Made by a program: the position numbers and the translations under genes. This document shows, piece by piece, positions 12,191 through 23,900 of a DNA stretch of 64,000 nucleotides. Every line of letters starts with the position of its first letter. Positions within the stretch are counted from its first letter, which is position 1. This DNA is from Maniola hyperantus. Taxonomy: Eukaryota > Arthropoda > Insecta > Lepidoptera > Nymphalidae. The stretch lies in NCBI RefSeq assembly GCF_902806685.2, contig NC_048544.1, forward strand, positions 14,223,341-14,287,340, read 5' to 3'. The notes beneath the pieces were generated by a model. The model was given only the letters and a program-made list of their open reading frames with translations, was not told the origin of the DNA and made no database searches.

Positions 12191-12274
12191 TTATAGGTAT
12201 AGTTTAATATTGTTTTGTGCTAATTTGTTGAAATACTTAGTACTTACATCCAAGTACTGTATGTAAGTACTAAC

Positions 12275-12550
12275 TATAGGCTCCGAATATGATTTTGTCC
12301 CATTCGGTGTCCAGACCCTTGGTCCGTGGGGTCCTGACGCTATAAGGCTTTTTAAGGAAATAGTAAAAAGGTTAGTCGACATCACAGGAGACCGAAGAGC
12401 TGGCAGCTACCTCGCAAAGAATTAGTTTAGCTATTCAAAGGGGGAACGCTGCCAGTATCTTCGGAACCTTGCCTAAAGGGACTCCTTTTAATAAGTAATA
12501 TATTTTAGTTATAATATTAGGTAGGTATATTTTTTAAGGTTTTAGTTTTA
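12275..12550 (+). mobile_element. Retroelement protein-tail fragment
   Basis: Degenerate coding tail plus 3' UTR of a retroelement. One frame encodes LGPWGPDAIRLFKEI and related words, broken by a frameshift. The same segment recurs at 17345-17455 (reverse), 24282-24625, 35668-35960 and 60700-60780 (reverse). I infer a LINE-type element; the exact clade is not certain. Confidence 0.55.
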
Positions 12551-13168
12551 GTTTCATTGTTTTAGTCAATTTTTAAGACATTCCTACTATTATATTATCT
12601 TTGACATAACCAAAGAGAATATATAATCACTACGTTATGTCATAACAATAAATTAGGTAAGTTTAGTTAGTACTGTATTATCGTGACCTACATTAGAAAT
12701 ACTTAATCATGCTTAACATAGCCCCATTTCTGGCTAAAGGTTGTGCTAAAGGTTAACAATTTGGATGTAGGTACATATTATAATCTAGTATAATACCTAT
12801 CTGCATTGCGTATAGGTAAGGGAACCGCCTAGTATATTTTTTATGTTATTATTAATTTGTGTTTTTGTGTTTTCTTTGGTTATTTATTAGTAAGTTGTTA
12901 GTATACTCAATTGTGATAGTTTATCTTTTAGTGAAGTAGGTAGGTTTAAATTAGTATGTAGTACAGTTTTATTATAAGAATAGATATAGGTGTGTGAATA
13001 GCGTTAAGGAAATATATTAGTAAGTTATGTACATAGTGTTAAGAGCGCCACCTCGCCAACAAACTGGCACACCAGTTTGGCGAGATAGATATGTAGGAAG
13101 CTCTGTAAAATTAATATGAATAAATAAATTAAAAAAAAAAAAAATTAAGTAGGTACATAATGTACAAT
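12551..13168. other. No gene seen
   Basis: AT-rich. Near 13048-13083 is a short inverted repeat around CACACCAGTTTGGCGAG, then a poly-A tract at about 13131-13143, so it may be the end of a retroposed sequence. Confidence 0.4.
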
Positions 13169-13274
13169 TTTTAGGGTTCCGTACCTCAAAAGGGAACCCT
13201 TATAGGATCACTTCGTTGTCTGTCTGTCTGTCAAGAAACCTACAGGGTACTTCTCGTTGACCTAGAATCATGAA
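13169..13274 (+). mobile_element. SINE-like family S fragment
   Basis: Begins TTTTTAGGGTTCCGTACCTC and includes the GTCTGTCTGTCTGTC stretch. It is cut off where MITE A starts. Confidence 0.65.
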
Positions 13275-13275
13275 A

Positions 13276-13592
13276 TTAGTCCACGACACGTTGAGATGGC
13301 AATCGGAGTAAGATGCGGGGGGACGCCTTGCACACAGTGGCGTGCACAGGGTTTGAAGCCAGGGTAGGCATTAGTTAGGTAGGAACCTGTTTACTGGCAG
13401 GTCATAATGTAAAATTTGCATTGAGCTACTACAACTGGGGTAAGCAGTGCATTTATGCTTCTATGACCTGCACGCCACTGCTTGCACACCCGCACGTCAC
13501 CCGCACTCGCCCGCAGCGGGTTAGCGCGAGGGCTCTGCGGGTGTATGGGGCGTTCCCTCTCCGATTGTCACTTCAACCTGTCGCATACTATA
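13276..13592. mobile_element. GC-rich MITE family A, split by a hAT MITE
   Basis: The ends read TAGTCCACGACACGTTGAGA and, inverted, AACCTGTCGCATACTATA, with a GC-rich core. Other copies are at 18284-18436, 21846-22012 and 25361-25511. This copy is split by the element at 13335-13480. Confidence 0.75.
13335..13480 (+). mobile_element. hAT-type MITE, 146 bp, with 8-bp TSD
   Basis: The termini CAGTGGCGTGCA and TGCACGCCACTG form 12-bp inverted repeats. The 8-bp direct repeat CTTGCACA flanks it at 13327-13334 and 13481-13488. Ends starting CAG and an 8-bp duplication are typical of the hAT superfamily. Copies of equal length are at 13598-13743 and 59208-59353. Confidence 0.85.
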
Positions 13593-13597
13593 CTTAT

Positions 13598-13743
13598 CAG
13601 TAGCGTGCACAGGGTTTGAAGCCAGGGTAGGCACTAGTTAAGTAGGAGCCTGTTCACTGGACGGTCATAATGAAAAATATGCATTGAGCTATAACAACTG
13701 GGGTAAGCAGTGCATTTATGCCTCTATGACCTGCACGCCATTG
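13598..13743 (+). mobile_element. hAT-type MITE, second copy
   Basis: 146 bp, same family as 13335-13480 with a few changes (CAGTAGCG and CGCCATTG ends). No matching 8-bp duplication is visible. Confidence 0.75.
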
Positions 13744-13964
13744 CCTACGCACATAGTAGAATTCTGTGATTTTAACTCGGAAAACCTAATCAAAGTTGCA
13801 GTAGGTAATCGAAGGTTTTCCGATTGCTGCTATTGCTACACGAACCCACTCGCCTTGTCCTTAATTCTTGATCTTGAGAAGCGTTTGAAATAAACTTTTA
13901 ACCATACTTATTAATATTTACATTAATGTAACATCACTACCCATAATGTTATTTTAACTATAAG

Positions 13965-14096
13965 TGTTTGTTTGTTGGTTTGTCCTTCAATCACGTCGCA
14001 ACGGGGCAATGGATCGACGTGATTTTTGCGTGTTTGAAGACCTGGAGAGTGGTATAGGCTACTTTTTATGCCGGAAAATCGAAGAGTTCCCGGCAC
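13965..14096 (+). mobile_element. SINE-like family T, partial
   Basis: GTTTGTTTGTTGGTTTGTCC, then the AATCACGTCGCAACGG block and GACCTGGAGAGTGGTATAGG. Truncated where a family S copy joins it. Confidence 0.65.
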
Positions 14097-14099
14097 CGG

Positions 14100-14490
14100 G
14101 ATTTTTAGGGAACCCTTATAGGATCACTTTGTTGTCTGTCTGTCTGTCTGGCAAGAAACCTACAGGGTACTTCCCGTTGACCTAGAATCATGAAATTTGG
14201 CAGGTAGGTAGACATTTGGGAAAAAATCTGAAAACCGTGATTTGTGGTTACATCACACAAAAAAATTAAATTGTGGTCTTGAACTAATAATTAGTATTTT
14301 CAATTTTATAAGTAAGATAACTATATCAAGGCCCATCATGTGAAAGGTCTTCATCTGTGCATTCTAAAACAGATTTTTGTTTATTTTTATGCATCATAGT
14401 TTTTGAATTATCCTGCAAAATGTCGCAAAAATACGACCGTAGTACGGAACCCTCATTGCGCGAGCCTGACTCACACTTGGCCGGTTTTTA
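14100..14490 (+). mobile_element. SINE-like family S copy
   Basis: GGAACCCTTATAGGATCACT through the GTCTGTCTGTC tract to GCCTGACTCACACTTGGCCG. A standard non-coding dispersed repeat of this genome. Confidence 0.7.
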
Positions 14491-14925
14491 ATAAACTTAA
14501 TCCACGCGAACGAAGTACCTTTATCGATCATAAAATTGGTCTGGATTCTGGAATGGAATTTGGCATCGCGCCCGCTGGTCGCCCCCGCCATCTCAACCTG
14601 TCGCGTACATAGGTACCGCATTTACGCAATACAGGGGCCCTACTACCATCGCTTAAAGTACCTTATGTTTCAATATTGGTTTGAATTTTTTATACAAAAC
14701 TTGGCCCCAGGATGTGAGGAAATTAGCACCACTTATAAGAATACACTCAAATCAAGGGTATTGTTAGGTAATTAGTATAGATACCATAAGCATAAGTACT
14801 AACTTACTAGGTAAAATAAGTTTTTTTTTCAGCTGGTAAACATACTATTTCGCATCGCATGTATGTGGGAGTCACTGGCAATTTTTTTTAACTGCCTTCA
14901 GCATACCCGCTAAAAAGCTCAGTAG
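14491..14925. other. Repeat scraps, no gene seen
   Basis: Fragments of family T (AATCCACGCGAACGAAGTAC) and of MITE A (CCATCTCAACCTGTCGCGTA), then unique AT-rich sequence. Confidence 0.45.
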
Positions 14926-15097
14926 GACGATTGTCTAAAACCTGCATCAATCATTATTACAATCTCAATTGTTCTGATTGACTGAATTTGTGCGATTCTT
15001 GTTGCAACAATGCATTGTGGCCAATAGTGAGCGAGCATTAACCAATCAGAGATGATTGCGATCGTGACATTGTAGCTGTCAAACAACCCCGGTAGGG
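14926..15097 (-). mobile_element. MITE family C, copy 2
   Basis: Reverse-oriented relative of 7834-8001, including TTGTTGCAACAATGCATTGT and the AATCAGAGATGATTGCGATC block. Confidence 0.7.
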
Positions 15098-15204
15098 CCA
15101 CAGGTACCGTCCGCGTCAAAATAAGGCGTCTCAGGATCCCAGGGGGTGATTGCGTAAAACGTTGCAGTAGCGACAGCAGTAGCAATGCGACAGTTCATTT
15201 GCTG

Positions 15205-15430
15205 TCTTAGCGGTGATAACCTAGTGGGTAAGGTACCAACCTTATGGGTTCTTCGATGGCTTTGGGGTTCCATCCTGGGGACCTGGACACGCACCTCTAC
15301 CTTTTTGGAGTTAGCTGAATTATGTATATCAATTGCTTGAACGGTGAACCATCGCGAGGACTGGAGCAACGCAAACATGAGAGTTTCAAAGGGTGGACTG
15401 AGGAGTCTACCAACTCGCACTTCGCCAGCG
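15205..15430 (+). mobile_element. tRNA-headed SINE
   Basis: The head ACCTAGTGGGTAAGGTACC followed by GGGTTCCATCCTGGGGAC resembles polymerase III A and B boxes. The body includes GCCAGCGTGGTGGACTATG, shared with the SINE at 31681-32016. Confidence 0.65.
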
Positions 15431-15756
15431 TGGTGGACTATGTACGGGTCATGTTTTTATTGGATTAGGTAAACCGTATGTAGACCGCGTTAAGGAAGGG
15501 AAAAATTCTTCTTGTGTATGCCTACTTCATGCTTTAAACAAAAATTATAGAATTTATAATATTCGATATAAATTTCAGCTTGTCACTTCAAGCCGTTTCC
15601 GAGAAATAGGCCTTGACATACGAACGAATGGACTTTCCTGAGCCTAAAGGTCTCACATGTTCGAAGTATGTTAAGTTACGTCAATCCAGAGAGGTATCTC
15701 GTTGCCTGTCCAATTATTTTAAAAACTAGCAGTAGTAAGTGACATTTATTGAAAAA

Positions 15757-16190
15757 AACCGACCAAGTGCGAGTCAGGCTAGCGCAACGAGGGCTATTAT
15801 ACTACATACTACAGTCCTATTTTTTCGACATTTTGCACGATAATTCAAAAACTATGATGCATAAAAATAAATAAAAATCTGTTTTAGAATTCACAGATGA
15901 AGACCTTTCATATGATACCCCACTTGATATAGTTATCTTACTTCGAAAATTGAAAATACTGATTTATTAGTTCATGACCACAATTTAATTTTTTTTGTGT
16001 GATGTAACCACAAATTCACGGTTTTCAGATTTTTCCCCGAATGTCTGCTATAAAACATACCTACCTGCCAAATTTCATGATTCTAAGTCAACGGGAAGTA
16101 CCCTGTAGGTTTCTTGACAGACCGACAGACAACAAAGTGATCCTATAAGGGTTCCGTTTTTCCTTTTGAGGTACGGAACTCTAAAAATCG
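15757..16190 (-). mobile_element. SINE-like family S copy, reverse
   Basis: Near full-length reverse copy, from ACCGACCAAGTGCGAGTCAG to TTTTGAGGTACGGAACTC. Confidence 0.7.
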
Positions 16191-16261
16191 GCTGAATGTA
16201 AAAATTGTGCTACTATGCGTTCAAAATAAAATAGGAATGATTTCAGCCATATTTATTATGT

Positions 16262-16436
16262 TTATGAAGTGAAAGAAGTACCCTGTAGGTTTCTTGACAG
16301 ACAGACAGACAACAAAGTGATCCTATAAGGGTCCCGTTTTTCCTATTGAGGTACGGAACCCTAAAAATCACGTCAATCCGTTGCACTGTTGCAACGTGAT
16401 TGAAGGACAAACCAAAAAACCAACAAACAAACAAAC
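16262..16436 (-). mobile_element. Family S end joined to family T
   Basis: Family S text up to GAGGTACGGAACCCTAAAAA runs directly into family T text ending CAACAAACAAACAAACTTTC. One element was inserted into the other. Confidence 0.6.
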
Positions 16437-17077
16437 TTTCGCATTTCTAATAACTGGGTACTGATGTCATACTAAGTTTTATGACGGCATTCCACTAAAT
16501 TGGTGGTGAACTCACTTTTTGGCTTTCCTGTACAAGATTTCCTTTGCAGGTCTTTTGAATTTGAACAGCTAAACTCTGGCCTTATGAAAGTTTTTTTTTT
16601 TTTTTTTCCTTATTGTTGAGTGCCAATAAGCTACTCAATTATATTACGATCTAGCCTAATGTATGACCAATAAGTAATTTTATTTTAACCTAAACTTATA
16701 AATTATCTTATATAGGTACTAAGAAATTGTCCACTGACGCATCTTAGTCTTTCTTGATTTGAGATATGACACTGTTCACGTGTTAATGAAAGTTATGATA
16801 TTATATGAATGTGTAATATGTATGAATGTAGTCCCGACCTTGCTCGCGCATGAGACGTTGTTAGCCGAGCTACTCAAATATTTTGTATCACTCGCATGCA
16901 GTTGCGAAACGGTGTATGGTTGCAACAGACAGGTTTTCCGTTTAGCTATTTTAATGAGGTCATAATTACCTTAAGTTACTGCCTAGTGCCTATCAGGGTC
17001 AATTTAAATTCTAATTTCAATTTAAATATATACTAGAACAATGAACCTAAAACTAAAAACCTTAAAAATATAATCTA
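16437..17077. other. No gene seen
   Basis: AT-rich apart from a T-rich run near 16589-16607. No exon could be supported. Confidence 0.4.
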
Positions 17078-17284
17078 AATATATAAAAGGATTGACTGAC
17101 CGACTGATCTATCAACGCACGGCTTAAACTACTGGACGGATCGGGCTGAAATTTGGCATGCAGATAGCTATTATGACATAGGCATTCGCTAAGAAAGGAT
17201 TTTTGAAAATTCAACCCCTATAAGGGGTGAAATAGGTGTTTGAAGTTTGTGTAGTCCACGCGGACGAAGTCGTGAGCATAAGCT
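17078..17284 (+). mobile_element. SINE-like family U copy
   Basis: TATATAAAAGGATTGACTGA, then CTACTGGACGGATCGGGCTG and the GGCATGCAGATAGCTATTAT block, ending GCATAAGCTAGT. One of at least eight U copies in the window. Confidence 0.75.
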
Positions 17285-17344
17285 AGTACATAATTATAAT
17301 AACTAAAATATATAATTATGGTATAATAATAAATAAATAATAAA

Positions 17345-17455
17345 GAGTCCCTTTAGGCAGGGTTCCGAAGATACTGGCAGCGTTCCCCCTTTGAATAGCT
17401 AGGCTAATTCTTTGTCCGAGGTAGCTGCCAGCTCTTCGGTCTCCTGCGATGCAGA
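17345..17455 (-). mobile_element. Retroelement protein-tail fragment, reverse
   Basis: Reverse copy of the segment at 12275-12550: GTCCCTTTAGGCAGGGTTCC to GCTCTTCGGTCTCCTGCGAT. Confidence 0.6.
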
Positions 17456-17666
17456 AAAGGTTAGCTTTTTGCTATTTCAAATTTATGTATTTGCAATTTC
17501 AATTATAGCTACAGTTAAATACTTAATTGTTTATCATTAAATCTATAGGATGTTTCCCCGCTTCGGCCGCCTACAAAACCAGTGCTTTCCCGATGACCTA
17601 TAATCTTGAAAGGAGATGACTGTGGTTCCAGAAGTTGGGTGTGGTTCTCATATCATGATAACTTAC

Positions 17667-17779
17667 CAACTGTCATGAGTAGTACGTTGCAGCCACGCTC
17701 TAAATTGTTCTTGTAGGGCTTCATGTTATAAAAACACTAGAGGGTAAAAGCGTCGTACCCTTGCTTGGCAGGATTTCTC
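17667..17779 (-). pseudogene. Decayed copy of CRAL-TRIO exon 2 (distal)
   Basis: On the minus strand it matches the intact exon at 17911-18035 from GAAATCCTGCCAA to the splice donor. A 4-nt insertion after CCTGCCAA and an in-frame stop break it. The final codons (LLMTVG) and the donor TTGGTAAGTTATCATG are preserved. The donor is 244 bp from the intact one. Confidence 0.75.
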
Positions 17780-17800
17780 GATAGTATCATGATAACTTAC

Positions 17801-17872
17801 CAACTGTCATGAGTAGGGCTCCATATTGTGAAGACGCTAGAATCTAGATGGTGATAGATTAAAACATCACAC
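17801..17872 (-). pseudogene. Decayed copy of CRAL-TRIO exon 2 (middle)
   Basis: Matches the intact exon around CGTCTTCACAA and at the end CATGACAGTTG plus donor GTAAGTTATCATG. The middle is deleted or rewritten, so no frame survives. Its donor is 110 bp from that of the intact exon. Confidence 0.65.
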
Positions 17873-17910
17873 ACTTCACTGGGCTATTCAATAATATCAT
17901 GATAACTTAC

Positions 17911-20900
17911 CAACTGTCATAAGTAGTACTTTGCAGCCAGGCTCTAGGTGGTACTTAGAGGGTTCGGTGTTGTGAAGACGGTGGTAGATCAGGTCGTACC
18001 CTTGGCAGGATTTCTCAGGTAGAAGTGCGAACTCTCTGAAATAAGATTAAATCTATAATATAAAAATGAATCACTTAAATGTGTTGCTCATCGCAAATCT
18101 CGAGAACCGCTGAACCTATTTCGCTAATTCTTTTTTTATAATATTCCTTGAAGTACGAGGATGGTTCTTACGGAGAGAAAAATTTAATTCAACCTCCCCC
18201 TCAATTTTCTAAACTCCGCCCGAGAGAAGCCGGGGCGGATCAGCTAGTTTTATATAAATACAATATATCTTAGGTACCTACCTGTAGTACGCGACAGGTT
18301 GAAATGGCAATCGGGGAGTGAACGCCCCGCACACCCGCACAGCCCCCGCGCTATCCCGGTGCGGGCGAGCACGGATGTGCGGGGCGTCCCCCCCACCTCA
18401 TACCCCGATTGCCATCTCTACCTGTCGCGGACTATACTCACTGTGACTGGTAAGTTTGGAACTAGGTACAATTCAGGACAGAATCAGTGAAGAAAACTTT
18501 TGCATGAGACCAGCAAGTCTTTCTCTTTCCATACTAATAATAGGTGTGTCTGTCTGTGTGTTACCTTTTTCCGCTCAACCGATTTTGACTAATGGTGTAC
18601 CTACATACTGGGGTCGGCTATACGCGCGGACATATTTTTATCCCGGAAAATCAAAGTTCCCACGGGTTTTTTAAAAATACCTTAATCCACACGGACGAAT
18701 TTGCGGCATCATCTAGTCAATACTCTTATTATAAATGTGAAAGTGTGTTTGTTTGTTGGTTTATTGGCCTTCAAATGTCGTCGCAACGGAGCAAAGGATT
18801 GACGTCATTTATTGCATGGGTATAGTTAAAGACACGGATTAGAGAAATATATTCACTCAATCTGTGGTTAAAGATCTGGAGAGTGACATAGGCTACTTTT
18901 TATCCCGGAAAATTAAAGAGTTTCCACGGGATTTTAAAAAACGTAAATCCACGCCAACAAAGTCTTATATAAATATTAAATACAATGATACATAATAATT
19001 TGATAAGAGACACTGATTCACGCCCTTGCCTGCAATCAATGAGGAAGTTTCAGGGACAGCTTCAATAAATTTTTCATAGATGTCTCTTGAATATTTCGCA
19101 TAGGTCGCCACGAAAGAGGAAAAATAATACCTATATCTATATGATCTATGCTTTAATGTTTAGGTCGTGTCAATCAATGACATAGATGAAGTAACAGCTA
19201 GCGTGCACTGCAATTTTCCTTACGTTTCTTCCCCACAAAATCTGTGAACTATAATAGAATTAATTAATTAATTTCGCATCCGATTTAAATTTAAAAATTT
19301 AAAGCATATATGATATAGATATAGGTATTATTTTTCGTTTTTAGTGGTGGTAATATATTCAGCGCCATCTATGAAAATTTTCTCGAACGTTGCCTGGAAA
19401 CCTCATTAAATCAGTGCAGTTTTTATATAAAAATAAACAAACAACGGAAAAGGTAAATAAATAATAGATAATTATAATGGTTGACTGACAGAGCATAACA
19501 GAAGTAGCAACGGACTTTATTACCAGCGCAATAAGTAGTTTTTACAAAAATAAGTTAAATCTTATCTAAGAAGATCTGAAAATATCCTACCTTGGTCCTT
19601 GTACTTAGTATAATTTATTTTAATTTTAAAAGCAAGTAAGTAACGCTAATTTTCTCAATAATAATCTGTATATATAAAAGTAAAAGGTAACTGACTGTCT
19701 GACTGATTGACTGATCTATCAACGCACATCTCAAACTACTGGACGGATCGGGCTGAAATTTGGCATGCAGATAGCTATTGTGACGTAGGCATCCGCTAAG
19801 AAAGGATTTTTGAAAATTCAACCCCTAAAGGGATAAATAGGGGTTTGAAATTTGTGTAGTCCACGCGGACGAAGTCGCGGGCTAGTAATATATAATACAT
19901 ACTAATATTAAGTATAACAACTAAAAAGAGTGTGTCTGTCTTTCTGCTAGCTTTTGTTTTTTTTTTTGTTTCGGATACCTAGGTACTTGTAGAACAGATA
20001 AAAAAAGTGAAATGTTTAAAATTCATTAAATAGGTACGATTGTATAAACTGAAACGAACATTTTTCGATTGTTTGTTGCTATTACTGTCTTGTTTATACG
20101 TTTTTAGATTTTTTTCTCGCATGGTGTATAATACCGTATTGCAGTAAGTTTCATTCAGTTTTTTGCTGCTCCTGTAAAATTTTATTTCGCCAGCTTCTCA
20201 TGAACGTACCTGACCCATTATAATATATAATGGGTACCTCAGGTACGTTCATGAGAACTCCCCTTAACCATTTGACGCATTTTGTGACGTTTGTGACGTT
20301 AATAAACGAGTCGGTTGTTATTACCTAATTAGCAATTCTGCATGATTTATGTTCCTGTAGTGATCTTTGCCTTATGTTAAAAAAACAAATAAATATAAAT
20401 ATTTTAAAAACAGGTTAATTAATGCGAGCCAGAAGCAGAGTACGCGTGAGATTGGGTTCCGTAGCCATGCTAGATGCTAAAAGCTTTGGCGGTCTTCATA
20501 ATTCATACATGATCGTTTTTAGGATTCCGTACGGAAGGGTGCCAACGGGACCCTAGTACTGAATTTTAACCGTACAGCTCTTTAGTTTATTTTAGGGTTC
20601 CGTACCTCAAAAAGAAAAACTTCGAAAACAGTGAATTTGTGCTTACATCACAAAAATAATTAACATATTGTGTTCATAAACAAATAATTAATTAGAATTT
20701 TCAACTATCAATAATTACCTGTAGATACTAAAACAGACTTATTTATTTTTCACATTTATGTGAAAAATATGTGTGTATGTTTTTGACGACGTTATTACTG
20801 AGTTTTGGTTGGACTGTGTATTTATTTTTGTAACCTTTTCACATATTAGTTTTTGATTTATCGTGCAAAATTTAGATAAAATAGACTGTAGTACGGAACC

Positions 20901-23900
20901 CTCGGTGCGCGAGTCTGACTAGCACATGGCCGGTTTTTAAAATGGTTGTGACATCATAGACGGAGAGAGTATGAACGCAACTACGAGGTTTACTGTTTCA
21001 CTATGGAACTCTAATAAAAAACAATATTAATGGATATAATATCAAGATATCAGAAGTTTGTTTTCATCAATGGAAAATTCTATTCCAAAATAATATTTAT
21101 CCATAACCTTACCGCGTGCAATTTGACTTTTGAGCAAGGCAAGGTATTTATTACTTTAAATGCTAATTGGCTAAACGGCGTAACATAATAACTGATAAAC
21201 GGAATTTACTAGATGATGCCCGCGATTTCGTCCGCAAATCTAGCGAAAACTCTATGATTAACAAAATAACTTATAAATACACTAGATAATAGATTAGGTA
21301 GGTACTCGTTAACAGGATGATGTCACAATCCGAAACGACAATTTATTTCAATTGTTTAACATAAAAATAGAGTAATTTCTGCGGGAAAATATTTTTTATG
21401 TAAAAAAAATTGACAAACAGTGACGTCATTAATCGCTTTTCGTACAGCGCGCGTGACGTTAATAATTAATTATTTTACTTAAAAATAAATAAAAAATCAT
21501 GATTTTTTTAAAAATTTCGCTTTAATAATGAATTCTAGAATCTAGCCCCATAAACTCCCGCTATACAAAAAATCACTCCATTTTATTACTAAAGACCAAG
21601 ACCCTAATCTCTATGATTGTCCGGGATAAAAAATGTTAAATCTCCAGTATAGTCCAGTAAATAGAGCATTTAACCTCGCACAAAATTTCCGATCCAATAT
21701 TTTTTTTTTAGGTTAAGGGTCACTTACTGACTATAAAATCACAAAATGCTGACAGATCCAGATGGAGCTTCGATTGCAATCTTGAAGGAAAGTCCTGATG
21801 ACGCACTTGACCAGTAATTATTCTGAGCAAAAGTAAATCAAGTATAGTACGCGACAGGTTGAGATGGCATTCGGGGAGGGAACGTCCCACAGACCCGCAC
21901 AGCTCCCGCGCTAACCCCGTGTAGGGGAGCGCGGGTGACGTGCGGGTGTGCGGGGCGGGGCGTCCCCTCGCTTCACGCTCCGATTGCCATCTCGGCCTGT
22001 CGCGGATTATAGATGAATTCGCATGATAAAGCTTGTTTAATATAATTAGCTAAGTATGCAGATTTCAAATATTACTATAGCAGACTATTTCAAGGTCTAC
22101 AAGTTATCATATAATTGGTAAACCATTGCTCATTGATTACAGATTATCTTGTCAACTGTTGCTATTTTTAGGGTTCCGTACCTCAAAAGGAAAAACGGAA
22201 CCCTTATAGGATCACTTTGTTGTCTGTCTGTCAGCCTGTCAAGAAACCTACAGGGTACTTACTTAGAATCATGAAATTTGGCAGGTAGATAGGTCTTAAG
22301 CAGACATAAGGGGGAAAATCTGAAAACCGTAAATTTAGGGTTACATCACGCAAAAAAAGTTTGAATTGTGGTCATGAACAATTATTGCTATTTTCAACTT
22401 TCAAAGTAAGATTATTATATCAAGTGGGGTATCATAATATGAAGGTCTCTTCACCTGTGCATTCTTAAACAGATTTTTATGCATCATAGTTTTTGAATTA
22501 TCGTGCAAAATGTCGAAAAAACTGTAGTACAGAACCTCGTTGCGCAAGCCTTGACTCGCACTTGACCGATTTTTTTTATTTTTGATATGGTATCCTATTG
22601 ATCTAGAACATAATATTATCTATGTAGGTACTTATTGTAATTAAGTATTTTTCAAACAATTGAAAAGATTTGAATATTTACTTCTATAGAGTTAAATCAC
22701 CCTTATAATAAATGCGAAAGTTTGTTTGTTTGTTGGTTTGTCCCTCAATCACGTCGCAACGGAGCAATGGATCGACGTGATTTTTTGCATGGGTATAGTT
22801 AAAGACCTGGAGAGTGGCAGAGGCTACTTTTAATCCCGGAAAATTAAAGAGTTCGCACGGGATATTCAATAACCCTAAATCTACGCGGATGAAGTCGCGG
22901 GCATCATCTAGTTAAAAATAATTTTAAGCTAGCAGTATTTATTGCAATTCTAGCTGATGCAAATTGCAATTGCAATCTGTCATGTTAAGATGAACATCAA
23001 TGCTAAATAATTTGCATATTTATTACTTACAATTATTATTTACGTTATAAATAGAAATTAAGTAAGTAGGTATACAGAACAATAGATACATGCAAATATT
23101 ATAGATGCAAAAGTACAATATGTCTGTCTGCTAGCTTTTCAGTCACTCAGTTTAACCAGTTTTTATGAAATGTAGTAGAGGTAGCTTGCACTTTGGGGAC
23201 TGGCATAGACTCATTTTTGTCTCAGAAAATCAGAGTTCCCACAGGATTATTACAAACCTAATTCTACTAGTACAAAGTTGCCAGCATCTAAATATATAAA
23301 AGGGAAAGGTGACTGACTGACTGACTGATCCATCAACTGACTCAAGGACAGTACAAATTAATAGTTTACTTATTAACTTCTTTATTTTATGATATTTTTA
23401 AAAATATGTAATGCTCATTTGAGTCACATAATTCCAAACTAGTGTGTCTGTCTGTCACCTTTTTACTATCTAATCTATGCAGATCTTGATGAAAATTATT
23501 ATCAGAGATGCCTTACATCCACGAGGCTGCGTATTATACTACTTAAGTACCTACTTTACTTTTGCTACTAATATCAGCTCTAGAGGAAAACAGTCACAGA
23601 CTATAATGTTACCAATATTTTCTATATAATATATTGATTACTAGCCGAGTCCTCTAAATTAATGTCAGTCAGCCGGTTTCTTCTTGAATATTCACTTATT
23701 TATAAGTAAATATGGAAAAATATAAAATAAATATCGAACTACTTACAGTGCCTCTACTGATGGCTGTACTTCCTCTGAACTCAAAATTCTGTTGTCAAAC
23801 ATCTCCGGCGCATTTTTTCTTAATTGATAATACTTCTCAATGCACACCTTCGTCCTATCCAAATTCCCGTAACAAGCATTATAGAATAATAACAGCTGTT

